Notes under the pieces: generated by a model
What the model was told of the DNA's origin: nothing
What the model saw: only the letters and a program-made list of their open reading frames with translations
The model's database searches: none
Part shown: positions 1 through 10,873 of the stretch, one piece after another
Numbering within the stretch: the stretch's first letter is position 1
How the letters are laid out: every line of letters starts with the position of its first letter
Assembly (NCBI GenBank): GCA_016748015.1
Contig: JAAOMT010000328.1
Location: forward strand, 755,202-819,201
Length of the DNA stretch: 64,000 nt
DNA from: Geosiphon pyriformis
Lineage: Eukaryota > Glomeromycota > Glomeromycetes > Archaeosporales > Geosiphonaceae
Reading direction: 5' to 3'
Program-made: the position numbers and the translations under genes

Positions 1-38
1 AAAATAAGCTTGATCAAAGCAATAAGTTGTATAGGCTG

Positions 39-57
39 CTGTCTCTTATACACATCT
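39..57. other. Tn5/Nextera mosaic-end sequence (library adaptor artefact)
   Basis: The 19 bases CTGTCTCTTATACACATCT are exactly the mosaic end used in transposase-based library preparation. A chance exact match of 19 bases in a 64-kb window is very unlikely. The sequence interrupts a repeat: bases after it align with the related repeat copy near 50990 (both read into GAATTGAATAAG), while bases before it align poorly. I read it as an unremoved adaptor or chimeric junction, not biology. Confidence 0.93.
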
Positions 58-655
58 AGGAAATTACAATAAGGGAGCGAATTGAATAAGTAGGAATTCA
101 ATATGTGTGATCAGTCTCATAAAAATCACAGTTGCTAATCTTTTCTTAAATCTGAAGGTAGAGGAATAGTCTGTGATTGTCAACAAGATAACATCACTGC
201 TATTATTCTATGCCTCAACTCGGCAATTCTTAGAATCAATAACAGGTATCATTGTACTTTTCAATTGTTTCTTTATTCAATGAATTACAAGAGCAAGCCA
301 ATTGCTTCTCAGGCTAATTCTAACAAATACAAATCAAGAAAAGGAAAAGATAAGATATGTGAATGCTGACAAGTAGATACTTGAAGGTAAGGAAAGAGGA
401 ATAAGCGATTATGAGAGAAAATAATTGATATTGTTTTATTTCGTTATTTTGATCATGTCTTTCTACAGCTAAGGGAATCATTGCTTATATAGCTATCTAA
501 AGTGGTCAATGACCAGGTCAATGATCAGGTCAATGATCAGGTCAATGGTCAGGTCATTGATCAGGTCAACAATCACTATCTAAAAATAGGGTGGCTAATT
601 ATATGATATCAGTGGCTAATACATGTGATAATTAATAAAAACTATGTGTTTCAAC
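58..655. repeat. LTR-like dispersed repeat, copy 1
   Basis: This segment is recognisably the same sequence as 50931-51585. Shared blocks include GAATTGAATAAGTA, AGTCTCATAAAA, ATTCTATGCCTCA, ATACTTGAAG, CACTATCTAAAAATAG and GTGGCTAAT near the right end. It is about 600 bp, non-coding, and ends next to LINE-derived sequence, which fits a solo LTR or a fragment of one. Termini and target-site duplications could not be fixed, and the left end is damaged by the adaptor at 39-57. Relative to this copy, the second copy differs mostly by G-to-A and C-to-T changes. Confidence 0.6.
505..576. repeat. 12-bp minisatellite inside the LTR-like repeat
   Basis: About six imperfect tandem copies of a 12-mer close to AGGTCAATGATC. 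The equivalent place in the second LTR-like copy (about 51448-51500) keeps the periodicity but reads AGATTAATAGTC and similar, so the array predates the split of the copies and has since lost G and C in the other copy. Confidence 0.75.
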
Positions 656-1139
656 CATAACATTATAATTTCTAATTTTTATAAGTAATATTGGTTTTTT
701 AATCATCTGTTATAGTTTTCTATTAAATTAAAAATCAGTTTAGTTAACAATTTTTTGACTAGTATAATAAAAGTCTTTTTGAATTATAATATATTTTTTG
801 TTAATAATTTACTCTTTAATTTTGCTTTTCTAATAATACTCTGATGTTTTTTGTTTTAGAAAGTTCAGTTTTTTATGATATTTTCTACTTACTTAAAAAG
901 TTTGGTATTGTTTTTGTTTAATAATTGTACAATAAAAAAAATTAATTTTTAATTAAAAGAGTTTTTATTATTGAAAAAAGCTTAATTCTAAAGATTTAAT
1001 TTTTATATGGTTTAAGTTAACATGTAATTATTTAGTTATTATTGTTTTTTATCTTGTTAATCAGTTACTCATTAATAGTTCACAATTTTTAAATATTTTT
1101 GATTCCAGTTATTTTGCTGCAATAAAAAAAAGTCTTTTT

Positions 1140-2520
1140 AATGCCAGTTTAAAGATCATTAATGTTTAGACAGATGTGTTTTTGAAAAGTTTGAAAACAC
1201 ATAACATAAAATACAACATAACTGTATTTTTTGTTAACTTAAATTTAAGTAATTAGTAGGTTGGTTTTTTCTATATTAGTAAAATTACAAACAATTGTTT
1301 TGGTCTTGAAATGTATTTTTTTTTCTAATATTGTTGTGGTATATTCAGATAGTTAGACTGCTTTAAATACTTATACTGTAGAATTGAATATGGTTTTGCT
1401 AAACTTTTGCAACTATTATTGATTAAAGAGTCATTGTATTATAAAATCTATTAGATATAAAAACTTTGATGTTTTTTAGTTTAAAATAAAGAACTATTTA
1501 GATATTTTGGATAATAAATATACTAATGAACTAGCTAATATAGCTTTATATTCAAAATTAGTACTTTTTATTTTGATTAAAAAAAAAGCATATTAAAACT
1601 GATAGTGTGTTGGTATTTGAAAATACTTATTATTTTATTTATAAAATTTTTAAAATTATTTGTTATACTTATTAAAAGATTGGGCTTGGGTCTGGTGTTA
1701 TTAATAAAAGCATAATTAAAGACATAAATTGGATTTGAATATTATTAATTTGGCATCTTGAATTATACATAACTTTTGGTTTTACAAACAGATCTACTAC
1801 TAGTTTGTATTGTATTTTATAAAGATATTATATCATTATTTGCTTATTATTATTTGTAAGCATTTGTATAATAAAAAATATTCTAATATATTGTGTTTTT
1901 ATTGTAAAAAAATAGAACTTTTTGATTATTTTTTCATAAATAAAATGAATTCTGTTGTTTGCAAAGAATTGCTAAGATTAAATTTAATTTAGTGGAGCTT
2001 TTTGTCTGATTTGAGCTTGTTGTTATCTTGTGTTTTACAAATGCTTTCTTTATATACATCTGATAATATTGTCTATACTGTTTTATATAAAAGTGTTGTG
2101 TTTAAGAAGTAGTATTTAAAGATTATATTTATTTTTGGTTGTATCAAGACTGTGATTAAAAAGATTATTAATTTTATGTAAAATTTAGAAATAATTTATT
2201 ATATTAAGATATAGTTGGTAAGTTTTAAATAAAAGACAATTATAAAAAAAATAGTTTAATTGTACAAGATAGTTTTGTTTCTTTGATAATCTATAATTTA
2301 CTGTTTTTGCTTTCTGATAGTATTGTTAAGTTGCTTAAAATTGTAAAAGCATATAGTATTTGTTTTGGTTTACATAAGCTTTATATTTTTTTTAATATTA
2401 ATAGTATAATTTTTGTTAAAATAGATTTGTAATATTGTTTTAATTGGTTTAAATAATTAATTATATCTAAATAGTATGTAATTTATATCTAATTTAGATT
2501 ATTTAGTTTAATATATTATG
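1140..2520 (+). mobile_element. Decayed LINE 3' half (RNase H, C-terminal zinc region, 3' UTR)
   Basis: Translated across stops, 1350-1380 reads DS*TALN, the DSQ-type motif of a LINE-encoded RNase H with CAG changed to TAG. Bases 1471-1550 read V-F-*-F-K-I-K-N-Y-L-D-I-L-D-N-K, which is WFKIKGHSGIPGN after C-to-T and G-to-A damage (TGG to TAG, GGC to AAC, TCA to TTA, GGT to GAT). The open stretch 1810-1992 corresponds to the C-terminal Cys-x2-Cys region of the better-preserved LINE near 58120-58260. Bases 2290-2400 and 2425-2480 match its ORF2 end and 3' UTR (58530-58740). No intact gene remains. This is the same LINE family as 52142-59100. Confidence 0.8.
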
Positions 2521-4850
2521 CTAGATAACATTTAAGTTTTACTTGTAAAATAAATAAAAAATAATAATAATAATAATTAAATTAAATTTAAATATTTAAT
2601 AAAACATAAATAAATTTTTTTGGAAACCAATAATAAATTTTTTTTTGGTTAAATAATAGGTTTTATATATGGCTAAAATAAATTGTTAGATATAAAACCA
2701 TAATATAAAATATATTATATATTAAATAAATCATTTTAACAAAAAGTATAAATTAATTTGATTTTTTTAAAACTTTTAAACTTAAAAAAAAGAAGATTGC
2801 TTATTTATAAGAATTATTTATTTATAAAACTATATAATAAACTTATAATTTTAAATAATAATACTATTTATAAAACATAATAAAAAAATAAAATATTGGT
2901 TTATTAATTTTATAATACTAATATTAATTATAATATATGATTTTATTTTAATTATAAATAATTATTCTTTTTTATTTTAAATAATAATAATAATAAAACT
3001 TGTTAAATTTAATTTATATTAGTTTTTAGCTCTATTATTTAATATAAATAATTTTAATTATTAATTATTAATTGTAAAAACAAAACAAAACAAAATATAT
3101 TTTAATATATAATTTTAATTAATTATGTTATTAAATTAACTAATTACAAAAATAAAATTAAAACTTTTTTGTTTTTTAAAAATATAATTGGTTTTAATAT
3201 CATTTATAATTATTATTATTAAAAATATTTTAAGTAAATAGTTTTTTATTTTAATGTTAAAATTAAAATAATTTATATTAATAATTTTTATATAATTTTA
3301 TTAATATAAAATTATTTTAATTTTAATAATATTAGATTTTTTTACATAAAATTATATTTTAAATCTTTTTAAATAAGATTATAAAATTTATTATAGTATT
3401 CAAATCTGTTTTTGCTTTTATTGTTATGATTTTTTAAAATTTTTGATTAAGTTTTTAATATTAAATAAAATTTTATTAATATATAAAAATAATATTATAA
3501 CTTTTAAAACTGTTTTTGCTTATTAATTAATTTGATAAAAAAAATATACTTAGAATTTTTTTATTTTTTAACCAAAAAAAAGCAATTGTTTTTTATATAA
3601 TTATATAGTTTTTAAAATTAATAAAACATTTATTTAAGTAAATAATAGGTTTTAAATATTTTATATTTAATTATTATTAAAAATGTGTTATCATTATTTT
3701 TAAGTTCAAAAATAACAAATAATTTTTTTTTCAAGTTTAAAAATAATATAAATATTGTTATTATTAAAATTAATATATTAAAAAAAGCTAAATTTAATAA
3801 AATATTAATATTATTATAAATTTAAAATTTAAAATATTTTGTTTTAATTATAAAATTGGTTTTTTAGTTTATTTAAATTTGTTTTTAGATTTTTAAAAAT
3901 GCTATAAACTATTTATTGGTTTTAAATTAGCTTTTTAAAAACCATAAAAATTATTTAGTTTAATAAATTTTATAGCTAAGTTTATTAGTTTTTTGATTGT
4001 TTCAATTATTTTTTTTCTTAACTGTTGAAAATAATTCTGTTATAAAGCCAAATTAATATTAAAAATTAAAATTAAATTTTGGTTAAATATTTATTAATAT
4101 ATTTATTAATATATTTAAAAAAAAATTAAAATTTTTTTAATAATTTAAAATCTAATTATATAAGCTTTTTGTATATAAAAGCCAAAAATTAATTTTTTAA
4201 AGTTAATTAATTTTAATAACTTTTTCTTTATTTGTATATTTTACAATCATAAATTTTGTATTATAAAGCTTTAGTTAAAAAAAAATTTAAAAAATTATTA
4301 TAATTACTGTTTTAATTTTTTATATTTAATATTATGAGTTTTTTCTTAAACTATTATAAATATTATTTGTATCAAATTAAAAAAAAATATTAAAAAAATA
4401 TTTCAAGTTAAGTGTTTTTAGTTTAAGTATTTGATACAAAATTGGTTATTTAATATATAAATAAAAAAAATTACAAAACTTAATATTAATTAAATTTTGA
4501 ATTTCTTGATAAAAAAGTAATTATATATATAAATATTAAAATATATGCATAACTTTAATTATTATTATTATGTTTATTTATTAAATTTTAAAATTTAACA
4601 TGACTAAATGTATTAATTTAAAAAATTTTACTTAAAAACTTTTTTAATATTTTTATTTAAATATAATTAATTTTAATGATTTCATATATTGAAGAATTTT
4701 TATTGTGCTTAATTTTGAGCTTAATCTGTTAAACCTAAAATATATATTTTAATGGTTTATAAATTACAATAAGTTGAATAATATACAAAAATTTTTAATT
4801 TATTTCATAATAGTTATATTATAACCTATAATGTGATTGTCCCTTAATTT
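2521..4850. other. AT-rich block without recognisable genes
   Basis: About 2.3 kb of extremely AT-rich, low-complexity sequence. I see no coding region, RNA gene or clear repeat boundary. By analogy with neighbouring stretches it is probably over-decayed transposon DNA, but I cannot align it to a specific element. Base composition changes abruptly near 4830, just before the RanBP1 promoter. Confidence 0.6.
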
Positions 4851-4978
4851 GCGCCACAGATCTAGTGAATTAACTTTACCACTGTGACAAGCCTTAAAGA
4901 GGGAATAATTTTACTCAAATTTTCACTTCCTTTATTCTGTCCTTCAATTTCGTGCTCTTATACGTCCGCCCTATAACA

Positions 4979-6303
4979 ATGTCTGATCTCGAAACTAGGC
5001 CTGAAGTCACGGGCTCCTTAAAAGGGGGCGACGAAGAAAAGGTTTTGAGCAATTTTCGCGCTCGTTGCAAGGCTTGATCTGTTAAAATAGTGCCCAATCA
5101 ATGTTTTTGAATGTTCAAGAAAATGTTTCGGCCAAAATTTTTTTGATACATCTTAAGAAGCTAGAAAATTATCCCGATCATTCACAGCAAATAGTTTAAT
5201 AGTATTTGATGGTTTTTTATTTTCGGACTTTTGGCAGCACGATATTCAACTTGTTTAAAAATCACAAAATTCTTCCAGTAATATATTCCAACTTGTGATT
5301 CACCTGCAGGATGAAGTTGTAGACTCTGTTGATGTTGAATTTGAGCCTGTGATCAAATTGGAGGAGGTTGAAGTTAAAACACTTGAGGAAGATGAGGAAC
5401 CACTATTTAAGATGTGAGTGTGATAGTCTGGTCATTATCAACTATCTTCAATCGTGGTGTTATTATTTGATATAAGAAATTCCAAAAAAATTTACCCATG
5501 CGGTTCTTTGATGTCGGAAGTGGGAAAAAAATATTATATTTTTGACAACAGCATTTCACTTGCAGTTCTAATGATTTTATAAAGAATGCAGGTTCGCTAA
5601 TCTGTTGGAGATTGATCGAAGAATTTTCCGTAAAGGATTTATAACCCAGATCTTTTTACTCTACGAGTCTTCAAACACTTTGGACATTCAATTCAATTTT
5701 TTTTTTTACTTTTATCGATTTCGATTATTGGGATTAGGCGAGCCAAATTGTTTAGATTCGACAAACCATTGAAGGAGTGGAAAGAACGTGGAACCGGTGA
5801 AGTTCGCTTCTTGCAACATAAACAAACCAAAAAAATTCGCTTGTTGATGCGACGTGATAAAACTCACAAAGTCTGCGCCAATCACTACAGTAAATATGAC
5901 TTTTTTTTTACACCAACTTCTTAATATATTAATTAGTATTGTGGTTTAATCTGACCTGATTTTTGTTTATAGTTACGCCTGAGATGCAACTCTCCCCTAA
6001 TGTCGGATCTGATCGTTCCTGGGTGTGGAATGTAACCGCGGATGTGTCGGATGGTGAGCCGAAAGCCGAAACTTTAGCCATCCGTTTTGCTAACACTGAG
6101 AGTGAGTTCACTGTAAATTACTTCCTTCAGCCAACATTATCATCCAGTCTAATCTTTTTACATTGAACCGATCAGATGCAAATCTCTTCAAAGAGAAGTT
6201 CGCCGAAATTCAAAAATTAAACGTGGAACGTTCAAAGAAAAATGAGGATAGAGGCAATGAGGAACCAGAAGAAACACCGGAAGTCGAGAAGAAATCGCAA
6301 TGA
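4979..6303 (+). CDS. YRB1: Ran-binding protein 1 (RanBD domain)
   Basis: Five exons are inferred: 4979-5041, 5310-5413, 5738-5889, 5973-6101 and 6176-6303, joining in frame to 191 residues, the usual size for fungal RanBP1. The RanBD core is clear: [20 protein letters not shown], then [42 protein letters not shown] and [15 protein letters not shown], with [18 protein letters not shown] closing the domain. A short charged tail ([14 protein letters not shown]) follows. RanBP1 binds Ran-GTP in the cytoplasm and helps RanGAP release export complexes, so it acts in nucleocytoplasmic transport. The first exon ([12 protein letters not shown]...) is chosen because it splices in phase; its donor (AAG|GTTTTG) is weak, so the N-terminus is the least certain part. 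Confidence 0.88.
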
Positions 6304-6658
6304 GATAGTTTTGGTTCTATTCTTTACCCCTGGGTTACTGATTGTATTTGCTTTTACCCTAAGTCTCTATATTTATCCTCACCTACTTTTTTTTATTAGA
6401 AGCCAATGATTTCGCAGTTTGTAAATTGGGACCTTCTATATTCTAATTTTAGTTCATTTAAAAGTGTGCTTATATGTGATAAGTCATTAAAATAGTTCTG
6501 ACACCAAATCTCATTTTATTTTCTCTGGTTTATATTGATCCTAACTAATTCAGGCGGAATAGTAATTTCCACCGATTTCTAGACTGAATCAGGCCAATGG
6601 AACCTGGACACTAACCACTAAAGACTATGATAAATAAGTAGGCTTCGAGAAAATTTAT
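6304..6658. other. Spacer between convergent genes
   Basis: Shared 3' region of RanBP1 (plus) and the 2OG-Fe(II) oxygenase (minus). It is AT-rich with no further gene visible; it presumably holds both 3' UTRs and polyadenylation signals. Confidence 0.5.
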
Positions 6659-7820
6659 CTAGACATTCTTTCGAAAGACTTGATCCCATTTATGAGCAAT
6701 ATAATCCCCAAAAGATTTACTGCCAAGGTCGCACATCGTGTCTGCATTTGGCGTTTGACGTATTGGTTTGTTGGCAACCTGGTCACCATCCATCGTCAAT
6801 GTTTGATTTTGGAAAATACTCAAATCACGTAATTCGCTATCATCACTAAGGGTGTTTTGAACAAACGGAATATGAGAATCATATTTTGGATAATAAAAAA
6901 AAACCATCGAATATCTTTCGTTAATTCCATCACTTATAACCCGATGCAATGGAGACTTGTAGAGCCCACGAGTCAAAAGAGAAAGATAGTCGCCACAATT
7001 TACGACTATGTGGCCTGGCTTGCTAGGCACATCACGCCACTCGTTATCATAAAAAAGCTGAAGACCCGTAATTTTGTCAGGTTGCAGCAAAAGGGTCAGA
7101 AAGCCCCAATCTAATTGTTATTTTCAGGTCAATTCTATGGCTTAATTTCTGTGATCTGTATTATGGGAATTTGATTGCAAACCAACCTGTATGAGGGGAA
7201 CTTCCAATAAACTCTGGTTTTGATTCATTTGAATATGGGAAGTAGCGGAAAAATCTCATCAATGAAATATTCTCACCCCCGACACAATACTTCTGTAATT
7301 CTATTTGTAGCGCCAACTCTAAACCTTTTACCAACAGTTCAGCTAAAGAAACCATTTCTGAAAAGAATTTATTTAAGCTTTTTCGCCACTCAGTCCCAAG
7401 AGATTCTTCCAACTTTCCCCATTCATTTGGGCCTTCTAAGGGATTTGAAGGTATCATGAGTGGGTCCCACTCATAACCATAGGAAAAGGCTTCCTTGAAC
7501 TCAAAACGATAAGAGCCAGATTCAGCGCCTACACCTATGTATCCACGAGTGAAGCCACCGGATTTTACGGGTATACTACACTTGATAGAATCTGATAAGT
7601 TGAAGAACTCTCGCGCACGCTTTAGAATGTTTAGCTCTGCTTCACGATCGAAGAAAGAAGTGATATAGAAAGCACCATATTGCGTACAGGCGCTATGAAT
7701 TTGAGCTGCAAGTTCCGAAAGCAAATATGAATCAGGTTGTCCCACAAATAACAAGGGAGAAACGTTCACGACTGGAAGGTCAATGAAGTTAGGTTCTAAA
7801 GAGCTCCCCAAAGACTCCAT
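6659..7820 (-). CDS. 2-oxoglutarate/Fe(II)-dependent oxygenase, isopenicillin-N-synthase-like
   Basis: Two exons (7820-7187 and 7110-6659) join to 361 residues, normal for the family. The N-terminal half carries the DIOX_N region (IDLPVVNVSPL, YGAFYITSF, AREFFNLSDSIK, GGFTRGYIG). The splice site falls inside the iron-binding HxD motif: ...SSPHT|DWGFLTLLLQ. The distal iron ligand is in LYKSPLHRVI, and the 2-oxoglutarate-binding Arg is in RYSMVFFYYP, so all expected catalytic residues are present. Such enzymes hydroxylate or desaturate small molecules; the substrate cannot be told from sequence. The gene is convergent with RanBP1. Confidence 0.9.
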
Positions 7821-8219
7821 TAATAGTTAGGGTTCTTACTTTTATGGCATCTTTTTTTAGGATTCCTTGTACAAGAAATGTATGATGTCATTTATTCAAA
7901 AATTAAATTTTATGTTGTGAAACAGTATAATTAAAGATAAACATGAGTCATTGATAATTAATATATATTTGCAAAAATATGTTAACACAATTTAAATTTA
8001 AATAAACTTATTTAAATTTTTTTACCAGTTTAATAAATTATAACTTTATAATGCTTTAATTATTTATAAAAAAAAACAATATTTTATGATAAATACATTA
8101 TCAAAGTTAAATACTCAAAGAACTAAGATTTTTTAATAGCAAAATACCTATACCATATTTCTGAAATATATGTGGAATTACACAAAAACGCTAACAATGA
8201 TCAAATATGGGATTGTAAG
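7821..8219. other. AT-rich spacer upstream of the kinase relic
   Basis: Very AT-rich, no gene visible. It contains the 5' flank of the minus-strand oxygenase gene and grades into the kinase relic. Confidence 0.45.
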
Positions 8220-8545
8220 ATTGTAATGAAGTTTGCCGGAAATATTTATCAACAAATTCCATTCAATGAGTCGCGTGGACTAAATGAAATTCATTCTGCT
8301 GGTATGGTTCAATGTACGATATTATGAAAGATACAGTCGACATTAGATACCTGCATTGTGTTAACCTACAAATAATAAAGCAACGGGAAAGAAAAAGAAA
8401 TATATGGAGTAATTTCATATATTTCTTAAGAGAAAAAGTTCACAACAGCTGGCGATATTTATAGTTACGGGATGATATCATGGGAATTCATAATTGGGAT
8501 TTCAACTCTGAGAATCGTCCTATTGCTTGAAAAGTTGAAGTCTGT
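8220..8545 (+). pseudogene. Protein-kinase C-lobe relic (Glomeromycotina-type expanded kinase)
   Basis: Bases 8280-8325 translate to LNEIHSAGMVQCTIL, which resembles the kinase segment before the HRD-type catalytic loop (typically NEIHSAGLVHxDLHSGNIL). Bases 8395-8440 give IYGVISYIS, the activation-loop exit, and 8443-8510 give TAGDIYSYGMISWEFIIGIST, the DxYSFGxxxWE block of subdomain IX. The pieces lie in different frames, with stops, missing segments and no N-lobe. It is therefore a broken fragment of the large kinase family typical of Rhizophagus-like genomes. Family assignment is from recall. Confidence 0.65.
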
Positions 8546-8730
8546 TTAACCTTCTAAATTTGTATAAGAATGAGTCTTTTAATGAGAGTATAAAGTTTTT
8601 AGGATCAGAAAAATATACATAAAAAAAATTGCGGAAGGTGACAAAAAACTCCGACAATAATTCGTTTTTTAATTTAATTTATTTTTTAAAAAAACGTGAC
8701 CATTAGATTGTCAACAGAAAATTAAATCAA

Positions 8731-8742
8731 AATCACATGATT
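8731..8742. promoter_or_regulatory. ATCACATGAT-type box upstream of TAF9
   Basis: AATCACATGATT lies 33 bases before the TAF9 ATG. Near-identical near-palindromes occur upstream of TFC3 (43207-43217) and of the Myb-repeat gene (47011-47022). Functional assignment is inference. Confidence 0.4.
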
Positions 8743-8775
8743 ATCGAGTTTAGACTTTCTCGCACCGCAAAAAAC

Positions 8776-9988
8776 ATGACTTCCCAGCCATTGCAAGAGC
8801 CTTTGCCCCGCGACGCCAAACTCATTTCACTTCTGTTACAAAATGCCGGTGTAGAAGACTACGAGCCAAAAGTGGTTCAACAATTATTGGAGTTTGCGCA
8901 TAGTACGTGGTAATCTTCTCCTGCAAAGTAAATTTTTGGCTTCAATGTGGCTTTATTTAAAATTTACTTTAAAAAAAATCAAAAATAGGATACTCGGTAG
9001 ACGTGTTACAAGATTCTTTAATATATTCAGAACATGCTGGGCGAATAAATGATATTGATATAGATGACGTAAAGTTGGCTATCCAAGGCCGTGTCAACCA
9101 CTCTTTTACTTCACCACCACCAAAAGAGGTATTTAATAACGTTATTCTAACTTTTAGAATTAATTTCAATTGATTTTTTGGTAGAAAATTATACCTTAGA
9201 ATTTATCAGTAAAAAATAGTATTGATTAAAATTGCTTCTGTTCATTTGAAATCTTTATTATTTGAAGATAAGAGAAATTAATTTATTATTTCCAAGGCTA
9301 TTGAAATATGATCTCTATATTCTGTGGAATACCTGCGAGAGATTCTCTGATCCGAGATTTGGCACCTTATTAAATTACAGTTTCTAGCTGAACTTGCCAA
9401 AGAAAAAAATAAAGAGAAATTACCCGAAGTTGAAGAAAAATATGGTTTAAGATTACCGCCTGAACATTATTGTCTTACAGCCGTTAATTTTCAATTAATT
9501 CCAGAGGTAAGAAGAGTGATTTGATTTAATGTTTAAAGTGCTTTTAACTAATCATTAGCTGATAATTGATGCACATATGCGCGTGGTAGGGACGCCAAGA
9601 ATTAGAACATCAATCATTAGGCCCTGTAGATGATCCTACACCCCCATCGGCTAGCACTACCACCACTCAAACGCCTTACTCAACAAATTATCCAATATAC
9701 GATGAAGAGGATCCAATAGAATATCAAGAAGTTTTGAATGGTGAGGAAGAGGAGGACGAGGAGGATGATGATGATAATGTCCTTGCTACATTTCCGATAC
9801 ATACTATTTCGGTTTTACCGGAACAAGGGGACCGAAATGATGATCTGTTTTCAGCTGAGGAAGATGTAGTGGATTATGATATGCCGGAGGCTGACTCAAA
9901 TACCCATAGTACTGTTACAAGCCCTCCAACTGTAGGTACTGAAGGTTGGAAAAGGCCACGACAAGAAGATGATGATTATGATGACTGA
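8776..9988 (+). CDS. TAF9: TFIID/SAGA subunit TAF9 (TAFII31)
   Basis: Four exons (8776-8902, 8989-9128, 9381-9506, 9590-9988) give 263 residues. The histone-fold is at about residues 10-85: [40 protein letters not shown], and [20 protein letters not shown]. It is followed by the TAF9 signature [18 protein letters not shown]. The last exon encodes a low-complexity acidic tail rich in Asp/Glu and Thr/Pro. TAF9 pairs with TAF6 through the histone fold in TFIID and SAGA, in the nucleus. The start is the first ATG before the histone fold. Splice junctions are standard GT-AG and phases agree throughout. Confidence 0.92.
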
Positions 9989-10873
9989 AGAGGTGTGTAT
10001 TCATATCGAATTTTTACTTTGACAAAAATGGTTGGATATGATTGAGATTTTAAACTTATAATAGATTCAATTGTATATTGTTGATTCCATTAAAGGTTGA
10101 TGAATATGGAACATCATCGTCTCATGAGTCCGAAAAGCAAGGTTGAGATTTCAATCATTTGTCAAAATCTGTTTTTAATTAACCTGAAAAGGCTCACTGA
10201 TTTTATAACACATCACAAGATTAATTTTATATCTCCATCACCCAGTGAACATGGAGCATATACGATCAAACCTCGTGTCTTTATTATTACATATATATTT
10301 TGGTAATAAGTGTGACAATCCTTGTGCGGCATATGCCGCCGAAATTCATGAAATGTGATGAAGTGGGACATTTAGTAAAAGCTTTTAAGAGCCAATGGAA
10401 CAATCCCAAGAAAATGGTTAACAAGTACGATGGCATCAGTAAGCACATAACTTTCAATTTCTTCATATAAATAATAAGCAAACTGGATTAGTATAATGAT
10501 ATCGGGCTTGGTGAAATCAACAGTTTTCGGTCCCAAGATATCTATAGCATGACATGTTATGAATAAATTGAGGAAAATAATTACGCCCTTTGAATATTTA
10601 AGCCTATAAATACCTTGATTTTGATTTTTTTGTAAGCCAAAATTGTGCCACAACGGGATAAGTTTGTAGTTTAGAGCGATCTTCGTCGTCTCATGAGAAA
10701 CGCGGCTGTTTTTGAAGTTCGATGAAACATTGAGCAAAAAAAACATTTATTAAGCAGAATGCCCCGAATTATTATGGTCAAATGTATAAAACAACATTTA
10801 AACGAAAGGCCATGACCGTATATTTTACAAATATATTTAGAGTGTAACATAGTTAATGGTGTAATTTTTGATG
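9989..10873. other. Spacer between TAF9 and COX15 with unassigned open stretches
   Basis: About 0.9 kb without a gene I can name. On the minus strand 10746-10372 is open for 124 codons and includes LTDAIVLVNHFLGIVPLAL, faintly like a GLPLAL box of NB-ARC ATPases. On the plus strand about 10340-10470 is also open (KCDEVGHLVKAFKSQWNN). Neither has convincing start, splice or family support. They may be relics; I do not call a gene. Confidence 0.25.

Noticed and set aside
505-576. Short regularly repeated units resembling a CRISPR array
   Set aside because: Twelve-base tandem units without spacers in a eukaryotic repeat; it is a minisatellite.
1810-1992. Open 60-codon frame in AT-rich DNA
   Set aside because: It aligns with the C-terminal region of the LINE near 58120-58260 and is a decayed remnant, not a gene.
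10119-10140. Hammerhead-like CTCATGAG...CGAAA, with a similar CTCATGAGAAAC at 10688
   Set aside because: The conserved CTGATGA core is not met and flanking stems do not pair.
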